From the NCBI GenBank assembly GCA_013176395.1, contig JABMLP010000031.1:124001-188000 (forward strand): a stretch of DNA of 64,000 nt. Reading direction: 5' to 3'. The position numbers and the translations under genes were made by a program. The stretch's first letter is position 1, and every line of letters starts with the position of its first letter. The notes under the pieces are model-generated. The model was given only the letters and a program-made list of their open reading frames with translations. It was not told where the DNA came from and did no database searches. Below, piece after piece: positions 51,504-59,718 of the stretch. The stretch comes from Venturia oleaginea. Taxonomy: Eukaryota; Ascomycota; Dothideomycetes; Venturiales; Venturiaceae.

Positions 51504-51776
51504 GAGGTGGTGGTGTAGAGGCTTGCAAAGATGAAATGATCGATTCGGTAGCCCGCTCGGTGGTGTGGCCCGCTCGCTAGTGAATTACGTTAGTCCATAC
51601 CTGATTGCTGTTCACGCCTTTCATTAGTTACTACTAGCCGTGACACGATTCCTCTTTTTCCCTTTACTATATTTTTATACCTTTTCAACGCCTAGATTAA
51701 AACTCTATGTACTGATTAGACCATTAAGTCATGGATATAAAGCCGATATACCTAAATCAAACTTAAAAATCAACCC

Positions 51777-51952
51777 TATTACGGGACGGTAGCTGGAAAG
51801 ACGCAGCATACTCGTAGCCAAAGATTGTTTAGATTCAGTTAAGGAGTGAAGGTATCTACAAACAGAGAACCTCAATGAGGTTCTTTCTCTATACTAGGCT
51901 CAATCAGGCTTAGGCTCTTAGCCTATACCAACCATGGGCCATGCCCATAACA
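51777..51952 (-). repeat. 3' LTR of Gypsy-3 copy 2
   Basis: 176 bp, TGTTATGGG to CCCGTAATA on the minus strand, nearly identical to 57179-57354. Confidence 0.92.
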
Positions 51953-51964
51953 TTACCCCCCTCC

Positions 51965-54900
51965 TTACCGGGTGTGCAGGACTAAAGAGGGTGTGGTAGG
52001 TGGGATAATCAAACAGACAAACGCCATACATCGCTTCTGCCAGCTTGTAGCAGATTCGAAGGCGCTGGCCACCGCTACTCGGTTTCTTCGGGCCCCTGTT
52101 TGAGCTCCTATATCTTCGCCGACACCGTCGCCCTTGCCATACTCTGCCTCGAAGCGGTCTAAGTCCTCGACTTCTGTGAATAATGAACGTGGCTGCCAAT
52201 CGGGATCTGCATAGCCTTTCCATTTGATTAATAACTGACGAACCCAGCCTCGCCCAACCCGTTTCTTCTCTGCGCGAAGTATACGTTCTACTTCAAACTC
52301 AGCCTCTGTTTCTTCGGTTTGAGGCACTAATGGTGGCGGCTGGGTATCATCGGATTCTTGTGAGGGCAGTGTGTCGGTTGCGGCTCGGCGGAGTAGGTCA
52401 ACGTGGAAACGGTTATGGATACCACTTGGCAGGTCAGCCAGCTCGTATACCATCGGGGAGATCTGGTTCTCGACAGTGTATTTGGCTTGCGTCCACGACA
52501 GTTTCTTTGATAGCTGCGGAGTATTGATATTCCTAAGGTTCAACCAGACTTTGTCGCCCTTTTTTAACGTTTCGGCAGCTTGACGTGACCTGTTGGCGTC
52601 GTTCTCCATCTTCTGCTGGGACCAGGCCATCGCTGCCTGTGCATATTCTTGTGCCTCTTCTATTCGTTGCACAAAGGTCTCGGCATCGGCTGTTGGTGAG
52701 TTACTGGGTGAGATTCGTTGTACTTTCTGGATTGGTTCCGCATGGTAGCCGTGGGTTAGATAGAATGGACTCATCCCTGTGACTGAAGAGTCACGATTGT
52801 TCAGTGCTAACATAGCCGTAGGTAGTAGCGTTGGCCAGTCTAGTTGGGAGTATGCGATGAAGGTGCGGAGATAGCGTAGAACTTCCTGGTTCATACGCTC
52901 GGTCACGCCATCGGTCTGTGGATGAAAGGCTGTAGAGAGTCTCTGCTCAATCTTTGTAAGTTCGCAAAGCTTCCTCCAAAAACGACCTGTCCAATTGCTG
53001 CCTCTGTCCGACGTCAATGCCATGGGAAATCCGTGGTAGCGATAGTGGCATTGTAAGAACCTTTTCGCGCACTCTTTGGCGCTCATTGTAGTCATAGCCT
53101 CCAACGTAACACTTTTGAGGAGGCGATCTGTGATAACCATGAGGTATTTTGGGCCGTTTTCCTCCGCGGGCAAATCAGTCATGAAATCTATTGATAGCTC
53201 GCTGTGGAAGCGGGCCGGGATTGGAAGTGGTTTCAGAAGACCTCGCTTCTTATCACGCCATATTCCTGTTCTCCCACATACGTCGCAATTACGTACAAAC
53301 TGCCGGACTGTCTTGTATTGTTGGGGCCAAAAGAAACTTCTGGATAGAATCGCAAGCGTGCTATCTCTCCCTGGGTGTCCAGTAACATGGGAATCGTGAG
53401 TTTGTTGGACCAGCGTTGTTCGCAGCGGTTCCCAATCTGGTACCCATAGGATCCCTCTTCTCGTGACCGCGCCGTGGTCGTCTACTTCGCATTCGGGTAG
53501 CTGTACCGACAACTTGAGCTCTGGAGGAAAGGAACGTTCGCCAGTAACTATAGCCGTATGAATAGCTTCGTAGGATTGGTCCTCTGCTATTGCGCGATCC
53601 CAGAGAAGTTGTAACTCTGGTTTCTCGAAAAGATCGCATCCTTTTGCAACTGACCGGTTTTGACCGTACCTAGTAGTGGACCGGTGTTGACCGTTTTCGG
53701 CAGTCAGCTGGTGTCGACCGTCCAGTCCAGTATTTTGCTGGGGCTCCCGTATAACGTCCCATGTACTATTGGATGTATTCGGTGTATTGACTGGGCAGAT
53801 AAGGGCTTGTATTGCGATTGTTTCGGTCGTCCTCTCGGAAAGAGGAGGAAGCCATTCGTCCTTGATCAACTGGGCCACTCGCCCTTGTAGTCTCTCGTCG
53901 TTCTTGTCATGTGGCATATCTTGATGTCTTCTTGATAGTGCGTCTGGTCTTTGCGCTAGTTTTCCGGCGCGAAATTCCAGCTGGAATTGGTACTCAGATA
54001 GAATTAGCGACCATCTTGCTTGTCTCTCTGACAAACGCTGCGCTGTCATAAAGTAGCGGAGATTCTTGTGATTGGTAAGGACTTTGAAAGGTGCTGCAAC
54101 ACTGCGTAGTTCTCCTCTCCAGTGTTCAATGGACTTGATTACTGCCAGTAATTCTTTATCGTGGATCTCGTAGTTACATTCAGCCGCAGTGAGCTTGCGG
54201 GAGAAGTATGCTACTGGTCGTAGTTTTCCTTTCATATCCTTCTGCGACAACGTGCCTCCCAGCGCGTAGCCAGAGCAGTCGCACTCGAGTACCGTATCCA
54301 GGTCTGGATTCCAGTGAGCCAGTATTGGGGCGGAGATGAATAGCTCCTTCAAGACTTGAAAGGCGTTCTCATGTTCTTTGTTCCAGACAAAAGCGACGGC
54401 CTTCCGTGTTAACTTGATTAAGGGGTCGGAGAGCTCTGAGAAGTTGTCGATGAAGTCTCGGTAGAAATTTGCAAAGCCTAGGAAGGAGCGTACGCCTGTG
54501 ACATTGACTGGAGCCTCCCATTCTTTAATCGCGGCAACTTTCTCTGGGTCGACTTTGATCCCTTCTCCTGCAGTGATAATGAACCCCAGATATTTGACCT
54601 CCTGAACAGCAAACTCGCACTTGCTTACGTCTAGCCGAAGTCCAGCAGTCTTGAGCTTGGCAAGAATTTGGTTAACCTTAACCATGTGATCCAGATAGTC
54701 GCCGTCGCTCCATATCAAGACATCGTCCATGTAGGCTGAACAGCAGATATCTAGGGATTCCCGTAGGACTCCGTTGATGTATTGTTGAAAGCTCGCGGGT
54801 GCGCCAGCTAGTCCGAAGGGGGTAACTAGCCATTCGAATAGTCCAAATCGAGTGCGAAAAGCCGTTTTCCACTCATCGCCGTGCTTGATGCGGAGCCGAT

Positions 54901-56041
54901 GAAATGCCGCTCTGACGTCAAGTTTGGTGTACCAACGCGCTGTTGCTAGATTTCGTAGGGTTTCTCGGATTAGTGGCAATGGGTAGCGGTCCGATCGAGT
55001 GATTCGATTCAGTGCCCGATAGTCTACACACATCCGAATGCCTCCACCTGGTTTCCTTACAAATAAGACTGGGGCTGCCGCTGGTGAGTTGCTGGCGCGT
55101 ATCCAGCCCTTGTCCATATAGTCCGAAAGTGTTTTTCGTAGGACTAATAGCTCTTCCCTCGACATGCCGTATAATGGGCCCCAAGGAACTTCTGCCTCGC
55201 GACCTTGTTCATCTCGTATCAATTCGATAACGTGATCGCGACCCTCTTGATGGGGCGCGATCTCTCCGTCTTCGTCGTCGAGAAAGGCATCAGCATGCTC
55301 TGCTATTTCTTCTGGTATCTCTTGTCGCATTTCTTCCTCAGTCTTTCTCTGTTTTCTTTCTGCTAACTTGCTTAGGGCCTTGTTGATATCCGACATCGAG
55401 ATAGCCAGCACTTGTGTACCATCCGGTCCATCTCTTCTCAACCGTCGCTGGGCCCTTCCAACAATAGCTGCAAATACAGATCCTGACACTAGACAAGCCG
55501 CCCGCACGTGAGCGAGCCGGTCTCGCGCTTTGGTGTTCTGTTCTAGCCACCCCTTTTCTCTTACCGTGATGCGCTGGGATCCTTGACCAATAAGCAGCTT
55601 TCTCTTAGCTGCTATATATCGCACCCAGTTTCTCTCTGCCCATGCCTTGCCTAGGATAATAGGGAAGCTCAATCCTTTCACTATATACCCATAGACTCGC
55701 TCTGCTCGACCATCAATGTCGATCGTAGCGTAGGTCATGTGCGTAATACGGAGGTCTTCTCCGTTCTCGTGGCTCTCTTTAGCCAGTGCCAATTGTTTGG
55801 TGTCAATTGGGATGCGCGGTAGACGATGTGTTTGGACACTCTTCTCGCTGAAAGCAGCATAAGGGAGGCAGCCGTTATCAAAGAAGGATTCGGTGAAAGA
55901 AGTTCCGTTGATCAAGGTATCTATCAAGAAGGGTGTACTTTCCATCCTATCCTTTGCTGCTTTGATTTCTCTTGTGCCTGGTAGCTTTGTAATGTCTTCG
56001 CCATGTACATCTACTTCAGACCCTCGTGCGCGACGATGCAC
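51965..56041 (-). CDS. Gypsy-3 Pol polyprotein (protease, RT, RNase H, integrase, chromodomain)
   Basis: 1358 codons without interruption; the first listed codon is GTG and the frame opens upstream in the -1 frame of gag. In order: retropepsin-like domain with FFDNGCLPYAAF (an unusual D-N-G in place of D-S/T-G) and PIILGKAWAERN; RT with CVDYRALNRITRSDRYPL, VTPFGLAGAPASFQ and the catalytic YMDDVLIWS; RNase H (LECDCSGYALGG, NYEIHDKELLAV); integrase zinc finger (H and H in HVTGHPGRDST, CDVCGRTG); integrase core with SIDFMTDLP, TSDRGSNWTG and TERMNQEV; and a C-terminal chromodomain (EFEVERILRAEKKRVGRG, LLIKWKGYADPD). All catalytic residues are present. As a chromovirus it likely targets modified chromatin. 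It ends shortly before the 3' LTR. Confidence 0.95.
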   Translation of the reverse strand: MHRRARGSEVDVHGEDITKLPGTREIKAAKDRMESTPFLIDTLINGTSFTESFFDNGCLPYAAFSEKSVQTHRLPRIPIDTKQLALAKESHENGEDLRITHMTYATIDIDGRAERVYGYIVKGLSFPIILGKAWAERNWVRYIAAKRKLLIGQGSQRITVREKGWLEQNTKARDRLAHVRAACLVSGSVFAAIVGRAQRRLRRDGPDGTQVLAISMSDINKALSKLAERKQRKTEEEMRQEIPEEIAEHADAFLDDEDGEIAPHQEGRDHVIELIRDEQGREAEVPWGPLYGMSREELLVLRKTLSDYMDKGWIRASNSPAAAPVLFVRKPGGGIRMCVDYRALNRITRSDRYPLPLIRETLRNLATARWYTKLDVRAAFHRLRIKHGDEWKTAFRTRFGLFEWLVTPFGLAGAPASFQQYINGVLRESLDICCSAYMDDVLIWSDGDYLDHMVKVNQILAKLKTAGLRLDVSKCEFAVQEVKYLGFIITAGEGIKVDPEKVAAIKEWEAPVNVTGVRSFLGFANFYRDFIDNFSELSDPLIKLTRKAVAFVWNKEHENAFQVLKELFISAPILAHWNPDLDTVLECDCSGYALGGTLSQKDMKGKLRPVAYFSRKLTAAECNYEIHDKELLAVIKSIEHWRGELRSVAAPFKVLTNHKNLRYFMTAQRLSERQARWSLILSEYQFQLEFRAGKLAQRPDALSRRHQDMPHDKNDERLQGRVAQLIKDEWLPPLSERTTETIAIQALICPVNTPNTSNSTWDVIREPQQNTGLDGRHQLTAENGQHRSTTRYGQNRSVAKGCDLFEKPELQLLWDRAIAEDQSYEAIHTAIVTGERSFPPELKLSVQLPECEVDDHGAVTRRGILWVPDWEPLRTTLVQQTHDSHVTGHPGRDSTLAILSRSFFWPQQYKTVRQFVRNCDVCGRTGIWRDKKRGLLKPLPIPARFHSELSIDFMTDLPAEENGPKYLMVITDRLLKSVTLEAMTTMSAKECAKRFLQCHYRYHGFPMALTSDRGSNWTGRFWRKLCELTKIEQRLSTAFHPQTDGVTERMNQEVLRYLRTFIAYSQLDWPTLLPTAMLALNNRDSSVTGMSPFYLTHGYHAEPIQKVQRISPSNSPTADAETFVQRIEEAQEYAQAAMAWSQQKMENDANRSRQAAETLKKGDKVWLNLRNINTPQLSKKLSWTQAKYTVENQISPMVYELADLPSGIHNRFHVDLLRRAATDTLPSQESDDTQPPPLVPQTEETEAEFEVERILRAEKKRVGRGWVRQLLIKWKGYADPDWQPRSLFTEVEDLDRFEAEYGKGDGVGEDIGAQTGARRNRVAVASAFESATSWQKRCMAFVCLIIPPTTPSLVLHTR

Positions 56042-56049
56042 AAGGGTAG

Positions 56050-56059
56050 CTAGTTTTCC
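56050..56059 (-). promoter_or_regulatory. Putative -1 ribosomal frameshift site between gag and pol
   Basis: The minus strand reads GGAAAAC immediately followed by the gag stop TAG. A one-base slip backwards at AAC continues into the open pol frame (CTA GCT ACC CTT GTG). The same sequence is present in copy 1 (38721-38730). The heptamer is only similar to canonical slippery sites, and I could not evaluate a downstream RNA structure. Confidence 0.5.
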
Positions 56060-57153
56060 GACTCTGATGAGGCTTCCTGTAGGGAGTCATCGGTATGCTG
56101 TGTGATTACCGCAGTGACCTGAGTCTTTGGACGTGTTGCTGGTCGGAATTCGCATACGTTCGGGTGGTGCTTGGGCTTCTTACAGCGCCCGCATTTGCCC
56201 GCTTGTATAAGTGCCAAGAACTCTGTTTGGGATCGCCATTTCGCTCTAGGTCGTCGGTCCTTCTTCGCATCCTTTCCGAGTGTATCGACCCGAGCTATCA
56301 GTGCTGCGATCTGCGCTGAAAGGGCGTTGATGCCAGTCATTTCGACATCGCCTTCTGCGTCACGACTGACTGTTTGGGGTGATTGTGGCCTCTCTCGAGT
56401 CGTTGGCGTCTCCTTATCCGTACTTGGATAGCGGCGTTGGTGGGATAGAGCCTCTGTCTTCGTCGCGAAGTACTGTACATCTTTTACGTAAGTGTCGTAG
56501 TCGTCCCTGGACAATCGCACTGATTTCAAGGTCTGTTGGAGGGAGTAGTTGAGCGCGTTGTTCATGATAGTGATCTTTGAGGCTCTTTGCGGCGCTAGGG
56601 ATCCAGCTTGCGATGTCAGTTGTTCGAACTGCTGGCGGAAGTCTTCGAACGGTTGTCTGCTGCCTTGGCTAATCTTGTTCAGCTCGTCGAGAGCTTTAGC
56701 TTCCGCTTCATGATCTAAGAACTTGTCGTCCATATGCTTGATAAAGGACTCGGGTTCGTAGTTGTCATGTTGCTCTCCATTGCTTAGCCATTGGATGACG
56801 CGTTGTTGTTTCTCTGTCGGAAGCCCGTTGAAGATGTTCGCGCATATTCCTTGATTGCTTCCAAGCTTCCCATTTTCAACAGTGATTTTTGTCTTGATCT
56901 GCCATCTGAACAGCGTGTAGTTGTCTCTTTTCCCGTCCCATTTAGGCCATGCAATAGCTTTTGCACCGGTGTTCCCATCAACACTGACTGCGGTCAGAGC
57001 TGCCACCAATTGTTGTACGGTGTCAGGCGAATTTGCTCGAGCCATTGAGAGTTTGTCGATTCCTTGCGTAATGCTCGCGATTGGGTCGTCGTCGGTAGTA
57101 GGGGTGTAGGCTGTAGGAGTCGATAGGGTACTGTTGCTACGCATCAAGTACAC
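56050..57153 (-). CDS. Gypsy-3 copy 2 Gag
   Basis: 367 codons, intact, starting with an ATG-type methionine 25 bp inside the 5' LTR (MYLMRSNSTLS; the fourth residue is also Met). It has a capsid-like region with WDGKRDNYTLFRWQIKTK and QPFEDFRQQFEQLTSQAG, a basic linker, and a zinc knuckle CGRCKKPKHHPNVC near residue 330. It ends SSESEN-stop, overlapping the pol frame. It differs from copy 1 at only a few positions. Confidence 0.92.
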   Translation of the reverse strand: MYLMRSNSTLSTPTAYTPTTDDDPIASITQGIDKLSMARANSPDTVQQLVAALTAVSVDGNTGAKAIAWPKWDGKRDNYTLFRWQIKTKITVENGKLGSNQGICANIFNGLPTEKQQRVIQWLSNGEQHDNYEPESFIKHMDDKFLDHEAEAKALDELNKISQGSRQPFEDFRQQFEQLTSQAGSLAPQRASKITIMNNALNYSLQQTLKSVRLSRDDYDTYVKDVQYFATKTEALSHQRRYPSTDKETPTTRERPQSPQTVSRDAEGDVEMTGINALSAQIAALIARVDTLGKDAKKDRRPRAKWRSQTEFLALIQAGKCGRCKKPKHHPNVCEFRPATRPKTQVTAVITQHTDDSLQEASSESEN

Positions 57154-57156
57154 CTA

Positions 57157-57178
57157 GGTTTGTAAAGAACTGAATCTA
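57157..57178 (-). promoter_or_regulatory. Gypsy-3 primer-binding site (self-priming candidate)
   Basis: Directly after the 5' LTR the minus strand reads TAGATTCAGTT. The LTR sense strand contains AACTGAATCTA at 57242-57232, an 11-nt perfect complement about 113 nt into the 176 nt LTR, downstream of a TATA-like AGTATAGAG. In Tf1/sushi-type elements the first ~11 nt of the RNA pair with the site next to the LTR and prime reverse transcription. Confidence 0.55.
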
Positions 57179-57354
57179 TATTACGGGACGGTAGCTGGAA
57201 AGACGCAGCATACTCGTAGCCAAAGATTGTTTAGATTCAGTTAAGGAGTGAAGGTATCTACAAACAGAGAACCTCAATGAGGTTCTTTCTCTATACTAGG
57301 CTCAATCAGGCTTAGGCTCTTAGCCTATACCAACCATGGGCCATGCCCATAACA
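57179..57354 (-). repeat. 5' LTR of Gypsy-3 copy 2
   Basis: 176 bp. It contains a small hairpin around AACCTCAATGAGGTT and a TATA-like element upstream of the proposed transcript start. Confidence 0.92.
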
Positions 57355-57359
57355 AACCC

Positions 57360-59718
57360 CGACAAAACCCAGTCCACTAACAATAAAAACCCTCTTCTAC
57401 TTCTCCAAACTTATATCCACTTTCACCCCCAATCCCCACCATCAACCCTACAACGCTATAAACACCCGTGCCCCCACTTAACATCCTCACCACAAAATTC
57501 CCTTCCTGTTACGCTGAACGAGCAAAACAGAGTTATTCGGAAGTAGATTCAACACGAACTTAACGATAGGAGCCGATGAACAGAACGAGTGTCACCCTGT
57601 GACTTGACTGTATTGACTGCAGAGGTTAAGTACACCGTTGCATCTGCATGCATATATATGCATGTCAATGCATTCCTTGGCATCTATCACGTGCACTATG
57701 CCTGAGGTATCAAGGACTGGCATGCCACTGTTCAACACTTCCTTCAAAAAAAGCTACCATATCTCACCATCCCCAACCTTAATTAGGTAAGAAAGTAAAC
57801 AAAACATCAAGGGAGACACTGGAATAAGTACCTCCACGATAGAATAAATCAAAGGATAGAGATATGACCTATACCTCCAGTAATCGGAAAAAACCAAATA
57901 CTCAGCAAGACAATAACTCAGTCTCATTACCTCATCGGCTACATATCAGCTTCATCTTTCTCATCCAGATGAATGAGAGCATAAGGTGGTAGGTGCTACC
58001 CCTGTCCTTGCCTTTTAGGGATGGATGGTATCGAGCGCTCGCTGGATGATAGATAGATAATACGTGCGATATCATCTGAAGCTCATCCATCCGATGAACA
58101 TAGATAGTGCCCGATACTCACGAATAACCGACAGCCCTGGGTATGAGATGAGAATATATCGTACTGTACTTCGTAAGAGAAGAAAAGAAAATATCAAAAG
58201 GACAGACCGTAGCAGCGTGGAGAGTAATAACTCACCACCTCACAACACCCCCAAAAACCCCTTACCTTTCCAACCAGGCAAAGTCACCTCAGCGCGAATG
58301 AGTCCATCGCAACCATCCATTTGAGCGAGGATCCAGCTTGTCGCCCACTCATCGTGAAATCGAAACAATTCCCTGCAGTCGGACATCGAACATCTTGTTC
58401 CGTGATGTTTGACTTTTCGTTGAGAGAGCTCCCTCGATTCCATTAAAGTATTCATTTTTAGTGTCTTTGGTCGCCAATCAGAAGCTGAGCCTCATACAAA
58501 TTATCCTCGTCGCGCTAAACCCGCTAGAATACTTCAATGGAATTGAGGGAGTATGTGGTGTTGATAATCTGGGGTACTATCAATCTATTCTGATAACCTC
58601 CCGCGTTCCGTCCGCCGCAAGCATCGATAAGCTTTGGTGATCATGTCAAACCCTAACGCACAGGTCACGCGAGGCTGTACTGATTTGACGTCAATTGAGC
58701 ATCTCCAGCCGACTCTCGATACGACAGATGCGAAAAGCAAGCAGACCTGCGTAGGCACTTCTCCTAACGGGATAACATGAGGCTTTCCAATGGCAACGAT
58801 GCGTAGCGACATTGGAAGTCAGCATTTATCCTAGCATACTCCTTACCGATGCGTGCAGTAGTCTTTTGTTGCCTGAGTCATGTTCGAGTTGGTGTTTCAA
58901 GGCTGAGGAGCCGTTTCGTCAAGAGCGAAACTTCATGTTTGATCGCCGTGGCGCATTGAGACAGCAGTACAAATGCGGCATCGCCTTGATGTCGACGTTC
59001 AGAATCATCACATGGAGTCGGACTCTCCGTTTGAAGTGTAAAACATGATCGCGGTGATGCGAAAGTTTCGAAGCGCGCAAATTAGTGACGGGCACCCGAT
59101 GATGGACATCCCATCACCTTGCCATTGTGCAATTTTCGATTGGAGTCAGAGATCAAGGCTGGAACAGTAAGATACAATGGGTGAAGAGAATACAACAACC
59201 AAAGTGGGTATAAGAATAGAAGAAAAGGAAGATTTGAAAAGAAAAAGCAGACCTCAAACACCCCGAGCCAGATAGAGGTTGACAAAGGTGCAGCCATCGT
59301 CCACCCAGCATATCGTCAGCTACTCAAAATCGACACAGATCTTCCGGTGAGATTTACTCAAGCCTAGAAGCCGTCAATATGGAAGAAGAAATCGAGAACT
59401 CAAGAACTGATCGACCTGGACCCAAAACCTCATCAAGAAAAAGGAACGAAACCAAAACAGCCCGGGTGCCATCTTCGTGGCGGCACAGTGCTCATGGTGC
59501 ACATAGCCTACACTGAACCATGGAACGCAATCCTGACCACGTGGTCCAGATCGTGCCTTCGCCATCCTGAGCTCGTTTCTATCCTACTCATCAACGTATA
59601 TCCTATCCATCCCTGAAGTGTCCCATTCCACACGACACCACTGTATCATTACACTCGTATCCCATCCCTCTGTTTCACATCAGCTCGAATAGAAGTTTGA
59701 ATGAACCATCGCCGACCC
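57360..59718. other. Intergenic region, no recognisable gene
   Basis: 57360-58000 is AT-rich without open frames of note. A 71-codon minus-strand frame at 58240-58455 (RKVKHHGTRCSMSD, then LPGWKG followed by a GTAAGG donor-like site) and a 75-codon frame at 58585-58812 look mildly coding but match nothing I know. No transposon ends or RNA genes were found. Confidence 0.4.

Larger units (their letters stand above)
50292..51590 (-). mobile_element. Fot1/pogo transposon D (internally deleted)
   Basis: Inverted repeats start ACGTAATTCACTAGCGAGCG at both ends, with TA duplications (50290-50291 and 51591-51592). Its left TIR is interrupted by a 157 bp insert (50346-50502). It sits in LTR-A copy 3 at TTAGTCCATACC. 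The transposase lacks most of its catalytic core. Confidence 0.9.
46535..51645 (+). repeat. Solo LTR, family A, copy 3, split by nested transposons
   Basis: It starts TGTGACGGCTTGCTAG at 46535 and ends AGCCGTGACA at 51645, with a perfect TSD CGATT (46530-46534 and 51646-51650). LTR sequence itself remains at 46535-46674, 50097-50115 and 51591-51645. The rest is later insertions: LTR-B copy 2, element C and pogo D. Joining the pieces gives the same ~200 bp sequence as 808-1007. Confidence 0.9.
51777..57354 (-). mobile_element. Gypsy-3, copy 2 (apparently intact)
   Basis: 5578 bp with near-identical 176 bp LTRs (51777-51952 and 57179-57354) and a perfect TSD AACCC (51772-51776 and 57355-57359). 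gag and a single uninterrupted pol frame are both present. LTR identity and open frames suggest a young, possibly mobile copy. Confidence 0.95.
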
